Part shown: in pieces, positions 26,750 to 36,036 of the stretch
Layout: every line of letters begins with the position of its first letter
Numbering within the stretch: position 1 is the stretch's first letter
NCBI GenBank assembly: GCA_000961655.1
Contig: LADR01000008.1
Coordinates: 248,001 to 312,000, forward strand
Reading direction: 5' to 3'
DNA length: 64,000 nucleotides
Source: Desulfatitalea sp. BRH_c12
GTDB taxonomy: Bacteria; Desulfobacterota; Desulfobacteria; Desulfobacterales; Desulfosarcinaceae
The notes under the pieces: model-generated
What the model was told of the DNA's origin: nothing
The model's input: only the letters and a program-made list of their open reading frames with translations
Database searches by the model: none
Translations under genes and position numbers: made by a program

Positions 26750-27543
26750 GCATCGTCTCATTGACACCCTTCGATCTTGCACTGGCCGCGGGCCTGATCG
26801 TTCTGCTATCCATAGTGTCTTGGGCCATGCACCTTCAGCTGGAGCGGCAGTTGATCGTCGCCGCCGTGCGCATGACCGTGCAGTTGCTGCTCATCGGCCT
26901 GGTGCTCAAAGCCTTGTTCGCCAATGTCCATCCTGGCTGGATGGCGCTGATGGCCACTGTAATGCTGCTGGCGGCCGGAAGGGAAGTCATGGGGCGCCAG
27001 AAAAGAGGTTTTGCAGGGGTATGGGGATTCGGCATGGGAACCCTTTCCATGTTTATCTCCTCCTTTGCGATCACCATTGTGGCGTTGACGGTCATTGTCG
27101 GCCCGGATCCCTGGTATGAACCGCAGTATGCCATTCCCCTGCTGGGAATGCTGCTCGGCAACACCATGAATGGCATCGCCATCGGCATGGATCGACTGAC
27201 CCATGCGGCCTATGAGCAGCGCACCCTTATCGAAGGGCGTTTAATGCTCGGACAATCCTGGAGCAAAGCCATCGAAGCGCTGCGCAGCGACAGTATCCGT
27301 GCCGGTTTGATACCGATCGTCAACGCAATGATGGCCGCGGGCCTGGTCAGTCTGCCCGGCATGATGACGGGGCAGATTCTGGGTGGCAATCCCCCCATGG
27401 AGGCGGTGAAGTACCAGATCCTGATCATGTTCCTGATTGCCGGGGGGACGGGATTGGGAACGATGACGGCCGTTTGGATAGGATCACGCCGTCTGTTTGA
27501 TGAGCGGCATCGGCTGCGCCTGGATCGATTGAAAATAAAATGA
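26746..27543 (+). CDS. fetB: FetB-family permease (iron export ABC permease)
   Basis: 265 residues of UPF0014/FetB type with about seven hydrophobic segments (for example 10-30, 35-58, 62-80, 92-115, 124-142, 190-215 and 222-250). Conserved family stretches are RMTVQLLLIGLVL, YAIPLLGMLLGNTMNGIAIGMDR, SIRAGLIPIVNAMMAAGLVSLPGMMTGQILGG and KYQILIMFLIAGGTGLG. It is translationally coupled to the FetA-like ATPase. The substrate is inferred to be iron from the E. coli homologue. Confidence 0.9.
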   Translation: MSIVSLTPFDLALAAGLIVLLSIVSWAMHLQLERQLIVAAVRMTVQLLLIGLVLKALFANVHPGWMALMATVMLLAAGREVMGRQKRGFAGVWGFGMGTLSMFISSFAITIVALTVIVGPDPWYEPQYAIPLLGMLLGNTMNGIAIGMDRLTHAAYEQRTLIEGRLMLGQSWSKAIEALRSDSIRAGLIPIVNAMMAAGLVSLPGMMTGQILGGNPPMEAVKYQILIMFLIAGGTGLGTMTAVWIGSRRLFDERHRLRLDRLKIK

Positions 27544-27745
27544 CCGGCGCACTTGCGGGTTGGCAACCTTGGCCTTCTTGAAGGGATATACGCGTTTGCA
27601 TGGATGTTGATGACAAAGGTTCCAACCGGCGTCAACTTGACGGATCAGGCCCACATTCTTACTTTGGGGCCGTAAATTTGAAAAGCTTTCCAGTTGCTTA
27701 TGTCGGCGCCTGGGGCGTGGATCGATAAAACGGAGTGCAGGTATT

Positions 27746-28663
27746 ATGGCGGAAATGGATTACTATAAAATTCTTGGTCTTGAAAAGGGTGCCAGCAGTG
27801 CCGATATCAAAAAAGCCTATCGCAAATTGGCCATGAAGTATCATCCCGATCATGCCAAAGGCGACAAATCGGCCGAAGACCGATTTAAGAAGATCAGCGA
27901 AGCCTATGCTGTGCTCAGTGATCCTGAAAAACGCAAGCAATACGACACCTACGGCTCGGCTGATTTTCAGCAGCGTTTCAGCCAGGAAGATATTTTCCGC
28001 AATTTCGATTTCGGCGACATTTTCCGTGAATTCGGTTTCGGCGGGGGCAAAGGCTATTCCACCGGAGAAGGTGGCTTCCGCTTCAACTTTGGCGGTGGGT
28101 CACCTTTCAGCGGCGGGCGGCGCGCGCAACAGGCCGCTCCCAAGGGCTCGGACCTGGTCTATGAACTGCCCTTGACCTTAAAAGAGGTGGCTGCCGGCGC
28201 CAACAAGACAGTCTCCTTTATGCACCAGGGGCGGTCGGAAAACATCAGCGTCAAAATACCCAAGGGCATGATCACCGGAAAAAAATTGCGCCTGGCCGGC
28301 AAAGGTGAACCGAGCCCTTACGGCGGACCGGCCGGAGACTTGTATATCAAATCAGTGGTCGTCGATGATCCCATATTTACAGTTGAAAACCAGGATCTCT
28401 ATGTCAATCGCGATATTCGGCTGACAGAAGCGGTTCTTGGCACTCAGATCTCCGTCCCGACATTGGACGGCAAGGAAATGACCCTCAAAATCCCACCCGG
28501 CACCCGCCATAAAACCAAGATGCGCCTCGGCGGCTTGGGCCTGCCTTATATGAAGGGCATTGAACGCGGTGATCTGTACGTAGTGGTGCATGTCAACATC
28601 CCTCAACAACTCACTCCGCAGCAAAGAAAGTTGGTCATGCAATTGGCCGACACAGGCTTGTAA
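27746..28663 (+). CDS. cbpA: J-domain co-chaperone, CbpA type
   Basis: 305 residues. A J-domain fills residues about 4-70 ([25 protein letters not shown] tripeptide at about 34-36, then [23 protein letters not shown]). A Gly/Phe-rich linker follows (about 75-130) and then the DnaJ C-terminal substrate-binding domains (about 135-290), with no CxxCxGxG zinc finger. That architecture matches CbpA rather than DnaJ. The partner is Hsp70 (DnaK), stimulated through the HPD motif. The gene appears to be monocistronic. Confidence 0.93.
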   Translation: MAEMDYYKILGLEKGASSADIKKAYRKLAMKYHPDHAKGDKSAEDRFKKISEAYAVLSDPEKRKQYDTYGSADFQQRFSQEDIFRNFDFGDIFREFGFGGGKGYSTGEGGFRFNFGGGSPFSGGRRAQQAAPKGSDLVYELPLTLKEVAAGANKTVSFMHQGRSENISVKIPKGMITGKKLRLAGKGEPSPYGGPAGDLYIKSVVVDDPIFTVENQDLYVNRDIRLTEAVLGTQISVPTLDGKEMTLKIPPGTRHKTKMRLGGLGLPYMKGIERGDLYVVVHVNIPQQLTPQQRKLVMQLADTGL

Positions 28664-28736
28664 GGAATTAAATTTATTTGACAAGAGTAGCATGTTCATG
28701 TAGCTATTGCGATAATTGTATGGATTAGTATTCAAG

Positions 28737-28765
28737 TTGACACGCGAGCTGTCGATAAGAATATG
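28737..28765 (+). promoter_or_regulatory. Possible promoter of hpt
   Basis: TTGACA at 28737-28742 is followed after 17 bases by AATATG (28760-28765), three of six matches to the -10 consensus, about 85 bases before the hpt start. A second TTGACA at 28678-28683 has no convincing -10 box. Confidence 0.3.
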
Positions 28766-28851
28766 AAACGGGAGGTGAGAAAGGATTTGACGATGTCCCC
28801 CTTCGCAATTGTTGCAGCGGTTACAGCGCCTTTCTTGCTTGAAAATACAAC

Positions 28852-29373
28852 ATGCCAGATTTGACGCCCGTCTTAGATAAAGATGCCATTGCCCGAAGGG
28901 TCGATGAAGTCGCCCGTCAAATATCTTCTGATTATCGCGATGGCGATCTGGTCCTCATCGGGGTGCTCAAAGGCGCCTTCGTATTCATGGCCGATTTGAT
29001 GCGCAGACTGGATCTCGATCGTGTCGCGGTCGATTTCGTCCGTCTGGCCAGCTACGGGTGCGCGAGCGATTCATGTGGGCAAATAGCGTTGGTGTCGACG
29101 TTCGAAATAGATATTCAGGGGAAAGACGTTCTTATCGTAGAAGATATTCTGGATACGGGTCTGACAATGGCCTTTCTCAAGCAGCACCTGAATACATTCA
29201 ATCCCAAATCCGTGAAAGCCTGCGTACTGATCGACAAGCAGGAGCGCCGCAAAGTAGACGTGCGGGCGGAGTATGTATGCCATCAAGTGAAAGAAGGATT
29301 TCTCGTCGGCTACGGGCTCGATTATGCTGAAGCCTACCGCCATTTGCCGGGTATATTTCATTTGAATATTTAA
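28852..29373 (+). CDS. hpt: Hypoxanthine phosphoribosyltransferase
   Basis: 173 residues, typical for bacterial Hpt, which salvages hypoxanthine and guanine with PRPP to IMP and GMP. Features are VLIGVLKGAFVFMADLMRRL (about 33-52), VDFVRLASYG, the PRPP loop VLIVEDILDTGLTM (about 94-107) and the terminal FLVGYGLDYAEAYRHLPGI base-binding region. No clear ribosome-binding site precedes the ATG. It lies 16 bases upstream of the zinc-ribbon/DUF3426 gene, probably in one transcript. Confidence 0.95.
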   Translation: MPDLTPVLDKDAIARRVDEVARQISSDYRDGDLVLIGVLKGAFVFMADLMRRLDLDRVAVDFVRLASYGCASDSCGQIALVSTFEIDIQGKDVLIVEDILDTGLTMAFLKQHLNTFNPKSVKACVLIDKQERRKVDVRAEYVCHQVKEGFLVGYGLDYAEAYRHLPGIFHLNI

Positions 29374-29389
29374 TTCTAAAAGGTGTGCC

Positions 29390-31744
29390 ATGTTTATAAC
29401 CTGCCAGGAATGCAACACCACTTTTCGTCTGGATGAACGATTGTTAAAGCCTGCTGGATCCAAAGTGCGTTGCTCGCAGTGCCTTCATACGTTTATTGCG
29501 GTGCCCCCGCGCGCACAGGTGGTGGAGGCAGTCGCGGAGCCGCTACCGGTCGATCCGGCGCCTGCCCGAGCTGGGCGAATACAAGCGGCCGCGCCGGAAG
29601 ATCGGGAATTGGAAGGGATCGATCTGGCGGAACTGGATGCGATCATGGAAAACGACGCCCCTCCTGTTAGACCCGCCGGTCCGGATACAGCGGATGGTGC
29701 AGAGGACGCCGGCTCGGACGAGATCGACCTGGATCTTGATTTCGACGCCACCCTGGATATCGGCGATGACGAAAAAGCGACCGCTGCGGATGCCTTGGAA
29801 GATCCTGCCGATGAAATCGACCTGGATATGGATTTCGAGTTAGACGACATAGATGATTCCCCGCAGGAAGAAGAGCTTGGCGCGCTGGGTGTGGAGACGC
29901 CGCGCGACCGTGGCCCCCAATCCGAAGGGACGCTTGAAGATGACCTGATTGCCAGCGAACCCACCCTGGGAGACGATCTGGAACTGGCATTCGAGGAATT
30001 GACGCTGGCATCTGAAGAGGGTGTTGATGACCAATCAGGCGTGCCCCCTGTTGCGGGCACCAAAAATGGGGATGACCTCGATCTGGGTGATCTGGATTTC
30101 AATCTGGGCGATGACGCCGGCAAACAGACGTCGGTCGGTGAAGAACCGGAATTGAGTCTGGACGATGAACCGGACGGGCCTGAAACGCGTTCATTGGCAG
30201 GCATGACGGCTTCGTCCGACAAGGCCGCAAAAGGTTTGGACGACCTGGACCTGGATTTGAGCGACGCCTTGGATCTGGACTTGGAAGCACCGTCCGCGAA
30301 CGGCCGTGATGGTCAGGAAGAACCTGAACTTGAGCTCGACACACACACCGAGGATGATCTGGACCTCGCGGACCTCGATGCCCTTTTGACAAAGTCCGAA
30401 GGCCGTTCCAAAAACGACGATGCAATGGACGATTTGGATTTTCAACTGGAAATGGAACCTGCCGATAGCGCGGGCGACCGGTCTGGAGCGGCTAAAAACG
30501 ATCTCGAGTCGCTTGAATTCGAGCTGGACAACGAATTCGAAGACAAATTCGCGGATACGGCGACTTTGTCGATGGATGCACCGTCCACGGACGATGATGA
30601 GCTCGATCTTTCGGAAATAGAGCAGATGCTGGGCAATAATGAACCCGCAGCCGTTAAACCGGAAATCATCCCCGAAGCCGATCTTGGATTTGGAAATTCC
30701 GATGAAATCGATCTGAGCGATATCGAATCCGCCATCGACGATGCCGAAAACGGTGACAAGGGCCCAGGTGCCAATGAGGAAGCGGAGCTGGAGCTATCTT
30801 TTGATTTCGACCAGTCCGACGCAGGTGCGAACACACCCGACAATGCCAGCCACCTGGAGAACTCCGAACTTGAAGAACTGGATCTGGATTTGGAAATGGA
30901 GCTTGAAAGTGACACGTCGGCACGCGATCAGAAGGAGTCGGATGCGGACGAGCTCGACCTGAGCGACTTGTCCGACCTGGTCGAAGATCGCGATCGCGGT
31001 CCTAAAACCGAAATCGTGCATTCCGGCGATATCGAATTGGAATTCCAGATTGAAGAAGATGATAAACCGTTTGCTGCGTCTGCCACGGCCGCGGCCTCCG
31101 CAAAAACGGTTGGAAGACCCATGGCGCCTGCGCCAGAGGCTTTTGCCTTCGAAGACAAACCGGCGCCTCGGGCTAAAGCGCCCCGACCTAAGAAAAAAAC
31201 CAGCAAGGGTTTGGTCTTCTTGTTCATCCTGGTTTTGCTGGGCGCTGCCATATACGGTTTGTACTACGCCGTCACCGAAATGGGTATTGAGATTCCCTAT
31301 GCCAGCGACTACTTGAGGCCCCAGCCCACAGATCCTACCGGCACTCTCAATATGTCGACCTTGGACATCAACAGCAAATTCCTCGAAAATGGTGAGTCCG
31401 GGCGATTATTTGTGATTACCGGCAAAGTGCGCAACGGCTACACCAGTGAACGCAATGCGATCCGATTGCAAGGCAAGTTGTTCGCCAAAGGCAAATCCCT
31501 GATAAAAACCGAGTACAGTTATGCCGGCGTCACCATTGCCGACCAGGAGTTGGCCAGCATTTCTATCGCGGAAATCAAGCAGCGTCTGAACGCCGTGCCT
31601 GCAGCTACCCGTGATGCCTCCGGAAGCGTGCGACCAGGGCAAAACCTGCCATTCATGGTGGTTTTTTCAGACCTGCCCGCACCCGAACAGCTGGATGAAT
31701 TTGCGGTTGAAATAATCAGCTCTGCACCGGGCACGCAAAAGTAA
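29390..31744 (+). CDS. Zinc-ribbon / acidic-repeat / DUF3426 membrane protein
   Basis: 784 residues in four parts. Residues 1-35 are an MJ0042-type zinc ribbon (Cys5, Cys8, Cys28, Cys31). About 60-575 is a very acidic, probably disordered region in which short motifs of the form D-E-L-D-L-S-D-L-E recur at least nine times. A basic, proline-rich stretch (about 585-605) precedes one transmembrane helix (about 607-629). The C-terminal 150 residues resemble DUF3426, a small beta domain expected in the periplasm (GRLFVITGKVRNGY, FMVVFSDLP). So the zinc ribbon and acidic region face the cytoplasm. AGGTG precedes the ATG. The function is unknown; acidic repeats recall FimV-like scaffold proteins, but that is only a resemblance. 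Confidence 0.82.
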   Translation: MFITCQECNTTFRLDERLLKPAGSKVRCSQCLHTFIAVPPRAQVVEAVAEPLPVDPAPARAGRIQAAAPEDRELEGIDLAELDAIMENDAPPVRPAGPDTADGAEDAGSDEIDLDLDFDATLDIGDDEKATAADALEDPADEIDLDMDFELDDIDDSPQEEELGALGVETPRDRGPQSEGTLEDDLIASEPTLGDDLELAFEELTLASEEGVDDQSGVPPVAGTKNGDDLDLGDLDFNLGDDAGKQTSVGEEPELSLDDEPDGPETRSLAGMTASSDKAAKGLDDLDLDLSDALDLDLEAPSANGRDGQEEPELELDTHTEDDLDLADLDALLTKSEGRSKNDDAMDDLDFQLEMEPADSAGDRSGAAKNDLESLEFELDNEFEDKFADTATLSMDAPSTDDDELDLSEIEQMLGNNEPAAVKPEIIPEADLGFGNSDEIDLSDIESAIDDAENGDKGPGANEEAELELSFDFDQSDAGANTPDNASHLENSELEELDLDLEMELESDTSARDQKESDADELDLSDLSDLVEDRDRGPKTEIVHSGDIELEFQIEEDDKPFAASATAAASAKTVGRPMAPAPEAFAFEDKPAPRAKAPRPKKKTSKGLVFLFILVLLGAAIYGLYYAVTEMGIEIPYASDYLRPQPTDPTGTLNMSTLDINSKFLENGESGRLFVITGKVRNGYTSERNAIRLQGKLFAKGKSLIKTEYSYAGVTIADQELASISIAEIKQRLNAVPAATRDASGSVRPGQNLPFMVVFSDLPAPEQLDEFAVEIISSAPGTQK

Positions 31745-31845
31745 TCCGCAGGCCGTTCTGAATGTTCTTTTCCAGTTGACTAATCGGCGGCTTGCTGCTA
31801 AAAAACCGTTTTTTATCGCACCGACCGCGCAATCCGGTGCAATAC

Positions 31846-31922
31846 GGCGATGTAGCTCAGTTGGTTAGAGCATGCGGCTCATATCCGCAGTGTCCGGGGT
31901 TCAAATCCCTGCATCGCCACCA
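31846..31922 (+). tRNA. tRNA with CAT anticodon (probably elongator Met)
   Basis: 77 bases folding as a cloverleaf. The acceptor arms are GGCGATG (31846-31852) and CATCGCC (31912-31918), the D-arm has AGCTCAGTTGGTTAGAGC, the anticodon stem TGCGG/CCGCA encloses CTCATAT, and the T-arm contains GGTTCAAAT. A genomically encoded CCA ends it at 31922. The CAT anticodon fits elongator methionine, or isoleucine if C34 is modified to lysidine; I favour methionine. It is not the initiator because the acceptor stem is fully paired at position 1. Confidence 0.93.
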
Positions 31923-31931
31923 TCAAAAATC

Positions 31932-31966
31932 AAAGCCTACTGTTTCGGCAGTAGGCTTTTGTTTTA
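31932..31966 (+). terminator. Rho-independent terminator after the tRNA
   Basis: Perfect 11-bp stem (31932-31942 with 31949-31959, AAAGCCTACTG) and a six-base loop, followed by TGTTTT. It lies ten bases after the tRNA end. Confidence 0.88.
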
Positions 31967-32364
31967 TTGAACGACCGCCTATTCTCGATTCTCCGTTTCT
32001 TACACCCATTGAACCATCAATTATGCCTTTTTTAATTTGATATACCAACGGCGGAAGCTCCATTCCGACCGTGTCCCACCCGCCGCCCCAGCACAATACC
32101 CCGTTTTGCCCCTACAGCTTGAACGCCAATTCCAGATATATCCGAATGGCAGATGTCGATTTTCGAAAAAACCTGTGCGTCCTTGATCATGCAGGCCTTT
32201 TGGAGAGCCTGGGGCCATGGTGCATCCCCCGGGGATGCTTCTGTGCTTTGCGCCGCAATGCGAATGTGTCAGGTATCTTGCTCGGCGGGTTCATCCAAGG
32301 AGAGGCTTCTGCCCCGATGTGTTATTGTGCAGGTGCAGCAGAACCTGCTGCGAAATCATCGCGT
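31967..32364. other. Intergenic region with a short perfect palindrome
   Basis: About 400 bases with no supported gene. The only structure I see is the palindrome GCATCCCC-C-GGGGATGC at 32222-32238. Confidence 0.5.
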
Positions 32365-32550
32365 TCAGTTGGTGTCTTTGGCAAGTGCGCCGAGGCTCTC
32401 CAGGCCAGTGGGAAGTTCGGAATAGTTCTTGTCCGGTTCAACCTCACTGCCGCACTTGAGGCATGTTTGCTTGGACGGGGTGTCTTCGACAAAGACCACT
32501 CGTTTGAATTCGTGGCCACATTGGCGGCATGTGTATTCGATTGATGGCAT
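32365..32550 (-). CDS. Small zinc-ribbon protein (FmdB-like)
   Basis: 61 residues: MPSIEYTCRQCGHEF, then a linker and QTCLKCGSEVE, giving two CxxC knuckles about 21 residues apart, as in FmdB-type putative regulatory zinc ribbons that begin MPxYEYxCxxCGHxFE. The C-terminal third is polar. I chose the ATG at 32548-32550 because it aligns with the family start; its ribosome-binding site is poor, and an in-frame ATG at 32673 would add 41 residues without family likeness. It stands alone. The function of these proteins is generally unproven. Confidence 0.65.
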   Translation of the reverse strand: MPSIEYTCRQCGHEFKRVVFVEDTPSKQTCLKCGSEVEPDKNYSELPTGLESLGALAKDTN

Positions 32551-32851
32551 ATGCAAAGATAGTGGCATGGCAGGCTCGGTGCAATAAGGGAAACGCTCAA
32601 TTCCCATCCGATATCGATATAAGACTGTTTCGAACAGATAGTCTTCAATCGGCTGCACGATAGTCATCTTCATTTGTGAAAACCAAATTGCTGAAAATTA
32701 ACAATGCCGAAGGTTTTTATGGTTGTATTTACGATCTCATTCCCATTACAAATTTAAATAGCTGTACCATTTTTGAGTAAATTGCCTTGATCCTGCACCT
32801 TTCGCGTCGGGTTTCGATCTTAATCTGCTCATATGAAATGAGTGGTGCACG
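32551..32851. other. Divergent intergenic region before the sensor-kinase pair
   Basis: About 300 A/T-rich bases (part would be coding if the longer start of the zinc-ribbon gene were used). I see no clear promoter pair or hairpin. Confidence 0.4.
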
Positions 32852-34567
32852 ATGACCAACGAACGATCTGACACTATCGAAAACATTTCCGGCGAGCCGT
32901 TGATTCAGAAACTGGCTCACCTCCGGGACCAGCTGGCCGCCCGCGAGCGGCAATGCCTTGAACTGTCGCAAGAGCTCGGTCGCCTGAAATCCGGAGGGCG
33001 ACCGCAGAGCGAGGCGATGGAAAGGGATAATCTACAAGCAAAGTTGGTTAACGCGATAGAAATGGCACATCTCGGTCCTTGGGAGTACGATGTCGTCAAT
33101 GACCGCTTCACGTTCGATGATTATTTTTATAAAATGTTTCGGACCACCTCCGAACAAGTCGGTGGATATACGATGACATCTGCTGAATACGCCCGCCGTT
33201 TCGTCCATCCGGATGACATTTCAGTCGTGGGCGATGAAACCCGCAGAGCGTTAGCAACAAACGATCCGGGATATAGCCGTCAATTGGAACACCGTATACG
33301 CTATGCCGATGGGACGGTTGGGTATATCAGTGTCAGGTTTTTCATCCAAAAAGACGCGCACGGCCAGACAGTGAAAACCTATGGCGTGAATCAGGATATT
33401 ACCGAACGCAAGCGTTCCGAAGAGGCTTTACGACAATTAAATGAAGCCTTGGCGCAACGAAACGAATTGGCCGAAGCCCGGGCAAAGCAACTGCAAAACC
33501 TGGCGGTGGAACTGATCGAAGCCGAGGAGCAGGAGAGGCGGCGTATAGCAGGCTTGCTGCACGATGACGTTCAACAACTTCTGGCCAGCGCCAGGTTTAT
33601 GCTTCAGTCGTGCAGCCATTCAGGTTCCGACCTGGAGGAGGTCCAGCGGTTGTTAGAAATGTCTATTCGCAAGACCCGGCATCTATCGCACGAACTGAGT
33701 CCGGCAGTTTTGGACCACTCAGGGCTTACCGCAGGATTGCAGTGGCTGTGCGAGCAGATGAAAGAACAGTTTGGGCTGCAAGTCACGTTGAAAACAGATG
33801 CGGCCCGTCAGTATAAAAGGGCGCCATCAAAGGTGTTCATATTTCGCGCGGTGCAGGAGTTGTTGTTTAATATCGTCAAGCATGCCGGCGTGAAAAATGC
33901 TCAGGTTTCACTGGCCGATGCAGGTGATCACCTTGTCATTACGGTCAGCGACTCGGGCAAAGGATTCAATCCTTCAATTCTGGAAGCATATCCGCCTAAG
34001 GCCGGATTGGGGCTGCTGAGCCTGCGGGAACGTGCCAGTTACTTCGGCAGTAGCCTGATAATCGCAAGCGCACCCGGGAAAGGCTGCCGATTGACCTTGA
34101 CCGTTCCCATCAATGTTGCCTCCGAAAATTTCCAACAACGCGATTCGATCCTTGCCAGGCAAGAACATTCCCAGGCTGTTGCCGCATCCGGCATGGGAAG
34201 AACGCGCGTGCTGTTCGTCGATGATCATCATGTCATACGAAAGGGGTTGATTGGGCTAGTTGCAGGCCAACCTGATATTGAAGTGGTGGGAGAAGCTGCA
34301 AACGGACGGGAAGCCCTCGAGCTTACCTGGCAACTCCGGCCGGATGTGGTGGTGATGGACATCTCCATGCCTGAGATGGACGGGATTGAAGCTACCCGCC
34401 GAATCAAAACCGAGTTGCCCGATGTGCGCGTGGTGGGTCTGTCGATGCATGACGATGAACAGTTCGCAGCGTCCATGCGCCAAGCTGGTGCCGATGCTTT
34501 TGTGAGCAAAACTGTTTCTCCGGCTGAACTGCTCAAGGTGATCTACGGAATCGCCCACCACCCGTAG
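32852..34567 (+). CDS. PAS-histidine kinase (HisKA_3) fused to a C-terminal receiver
   Basis: 571 residues. An N-terminal coiled coil (about 15-60) precedes a PAS domain (about 66-190), a linker helix and a NarL-family dimerisation domain with ERRRIAGLLHDDVQQ, where His237 is the expected phospho-acceptor. The HATPase region follows (ELLFNIVKHAGV about 330-341, DSGKGFNP, GLGLLSLRERA), then a receiver domain (about 450-567) with the phospho-Asp in VVVMDISMPEMDG (Asp503). The receiver resembles NarL/FixJ receivers but the helix-turn-helix is missing, so output must go elsewhere. Soluble: no membrane segments. No good ribosome-binding site. A shorter paralogue follows about 390 bases downstream. 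Confidence 0.88.
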   Translation: MTNERSDTIENISGEPLIQKLAHLRDQLAARERQCLELSQELGRLKSGGRPQSEAMERDNLQAKLVNAIEMAHLGPWEYDVVNDRFTFDDYFYKMFRTTSEQVGGYTMTSAEYARRFVHPDDISVVGDETRRALATNDPGYSRQLEHRIRYADGTVGYISVRFFIQKDAHGQTVKTYGVNQDITERKRSEEALRQLNEALAQRNELAEARAKQLQNLAVELIEAEEQERRRIAGLLHDDVQQLLASARFMLQSCSHSGSDLEEVQRLLEMSIRKTRHLSHELSPAVLDHSGLTAGLQWLCEQMKEQFGLQVTLKTDAARQYKRAPSKVFIFRAVQELLFNIVKHAGVKNAQVSLADAGDHLVITVSDSGKGFNPSILEAYPPKAGLGLLSLRERASYFGSSLIIASAPGKGCRLTLTVPINVASENFQQRDSILARQEHSQAVAASGMGRTRVLFVDDHHVIRKGLIGLVAGQPDIEVVGEAANGREALELTWQLRPDVVVMDISMPEMDGIEATRRIKTELPDVRVVGLSMHDDEQFAASMRQAGADAFVSKTVSPAELLKVIYGIAHHP

Positions 34568-34658
34568 GCAGTTTAAAAGCGACTATTGCACATAACGATG
34601 GTTGCAGCCTGTGTTTTCGAGGATGCTTTTTTTCGATTGTTTTCAAGACATTTACGCA

Positions 34659-34683
34659 CCGGGTGAACACAAGGTACGCCCCA
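34659..34683. repeat. Dispersed repeat, degenerate copy 2
   Basis: The stretch CGGGTGAACACAAGGTACGC and the following CCCA match the reverse complement of the 661-684 part of copy 1 with 3 mismatches in 24. Only one arm is recognisable here. Confidence 0.5.
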
Positions 34684-34731
34684 GGAAGAACGCTGTTCCA
34701 GTTCTGAAATGCCGCCATACGCAATGCGGTT

Positions 34732-34766
34732 AGCCTGCTACGGTTATCGGTAGGCTTTAATTTTTT
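34732..34766 (+). terminator. Putative rho-independent terminator
   Basis: AGCCTGC (34732-34738) pairs with GTAGGCT (34750-34756), one G-T pair, followed by TTAATTTTTT. It lies about 165 bases after the kinase-receiver gene. Confidence 0.45.
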
Positions 34767-34956
34767 GAGACCTGCCAGTTTGCGGCCCTCTTAACCAACT
34801 GCCCTGTTGCGCTGATCCGACGACTGATTTTTAGGGTTGTGAGCGTTTTCATTTTTTGCTTATAGTTCCCGCCGGGGCTGAAATGAAAAAGACTTCGACT
34901 TCGCATCTGTGCCGGCACCCCAGTTTCCATTTGACACAAACAAGGTGCTGAATGCC

Positions 34957-36036
34957 ATGAATCGATTCTCAAGCCATGTCACCGACCGGAATAAATCTCG
35001 GGACCAACTGATTCAGGAGCTTATTGCGCTGCAATTGCAAGCAACCGGCGAATCCCAGCTGCCCGAAGATAAATTACTGAAGGTTGAACGCTCGTTGGAG
35101 GCGGCCATAGGAAAAACACGGCGGCTTTCGCATGCGCTGAACCCTCCTGTGCCTTGCAATTCGGGCTTGGTTGCTGCCCTGCAGTGGCTGGTTCGGCAAA
35201 TGGGGTTGCAGTTTGGACTGCAGGTGACGCTGGAAGCCAATGAAGCGCACCGGTTGGAGTGTGCCCCCTTCCTGTTTTGTGCCGTGCAGGCGCTTTTATC
35301 CAACATCGTCAAGCACGCCGGGGTAAAAAAAGGCGACATCGTTCTTTCCGAATCCGCCCAAGGCTTGGCGATTACGGTCAGCGACCAAGGTCGGGGGTTC
35401 GATCCTGAAATCCTGAATGCTACCGCAATCACAAGTGGTCTCGGTCTTCTGAGCATGCGCGAGCGGGTCCGCCATATCGGAGGCAACCTGATCATAGAAA
35501 GCGCTCCGGGGCAGGGCAGCCGTCTTACTCTGGTGGTTCCACGCAGCTTGTCGCCCTCCGGCGACAGGCAAAAACCTGATTCGGACGCCCAAGCGGAGTG
35601 TCGCGCGCAAGCCGGACCGGAGGCGTCCAGCGGTCAACGGCGTTTGCGGGTGTTGCTGGCCGACGATCACAAGGTTATGCGCCAGGGGCTGATCCAAATG
35701 ATGTCCGGACGGTCGGATATCCACGTCATCGGGGAGGCGGCCAATGGCCGGGAAGCCCTGGAACTTACCCGGGAACTGCGTCCGGATGTCGTCGTCATGG
35801 ATGTGTCCATGCCCGAGATGGACGGCGTTGAGGCCACCCGCCGGATTAAAGCCGAATTGCCCGATGTGCGGGTGATTGGCCTGTCGATGCACGAGGCTGA
35901 TCAATTCTCTCAAACGATGCGCCGGGCCGGTGCCGAGGCTTTTGTCAGCAAAACGGCCTCTTCGGCTGAACTGCTGAAAGCGATTTATGGGATTGCGGAC
36001 GGCGTATCACGACACCTGCCGTTCTCAGGTAAATGA
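34957..36036 (+). CDS. Kinase-receiver hybrid paralogue without the phospho-acceptor His
   Basis: 359 residues, a shortened tandem paralogue of the preceding gene. Similarity begins in the dimerisation helices (KTRRLSHALNPP against KTRHLSHELSPA) and continues through the HATPase domain (NIVKHAGV, DQGRGFDP, GLGLLSMRERV) and the receiver (VVVMDVSMPEMDG, Asp282; VRVIGLSMHE). There is no PAS domain, and the segment aligned with the upstream LLHDDVQQ reads RDQLIQ, so the phospho-accepting histidine is missing. It may be a decaying copy, a receiver-bearing modulator of the first protein, or a phosphatase-like partner. The ATG at 34957 is preceded by AAGGTG 9 bases upstream; an in-frame GTG lies at 34909. 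Confidence 0.82.
   Translation: MNRFSSHVTDRNKSRDQLIQELIALQLQATGESQLPEDKLLKVERSLEAAIGKTRRLSHALNPPVPCNSGLVAALQWLVRQMGLQFGLQVTLEANEAHRLECAPFLFCAVQALLSNIVKHAGVKKGDIVLSESAQGLAITVSDQGRGFDPEILNATAITSGLGLLSMRERVRHIGGNLIIESAPGQGSRLTLVVPRSLSPSGDRQKPDSDAQAECRAQAGPEASSGQRRLRVLLADDHKVMRQGLIQMMSGRSDIHVIGEAANGREALELTRELRPDVVVMDVSMPEMDGVEATRRIKAELPDVRVIGLSMHEADQFSQTMRRAGAEAFVSKTASSAELLKAIYGIADGVSRHLPFSGK

Larger units (their letters stand above)
34568..34956. other. Intergenic region with degenerate repeat and hairpin
   Basis: About 390 bases between the two kinase-like genes. It holds a degenerate copy of the dispersed repeat (34659-34683) and a terminator-like hairpin (34732-34766). No supported gene. Confidence 0.5.

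Noticed and set aside
26108-27543. FetAB pair as part of the mnmG tRNA-modification function
   Set aside because: The overlap is only transcriptional or translational economy; FetB family likeness is clear and unrelated to tRNA modification.
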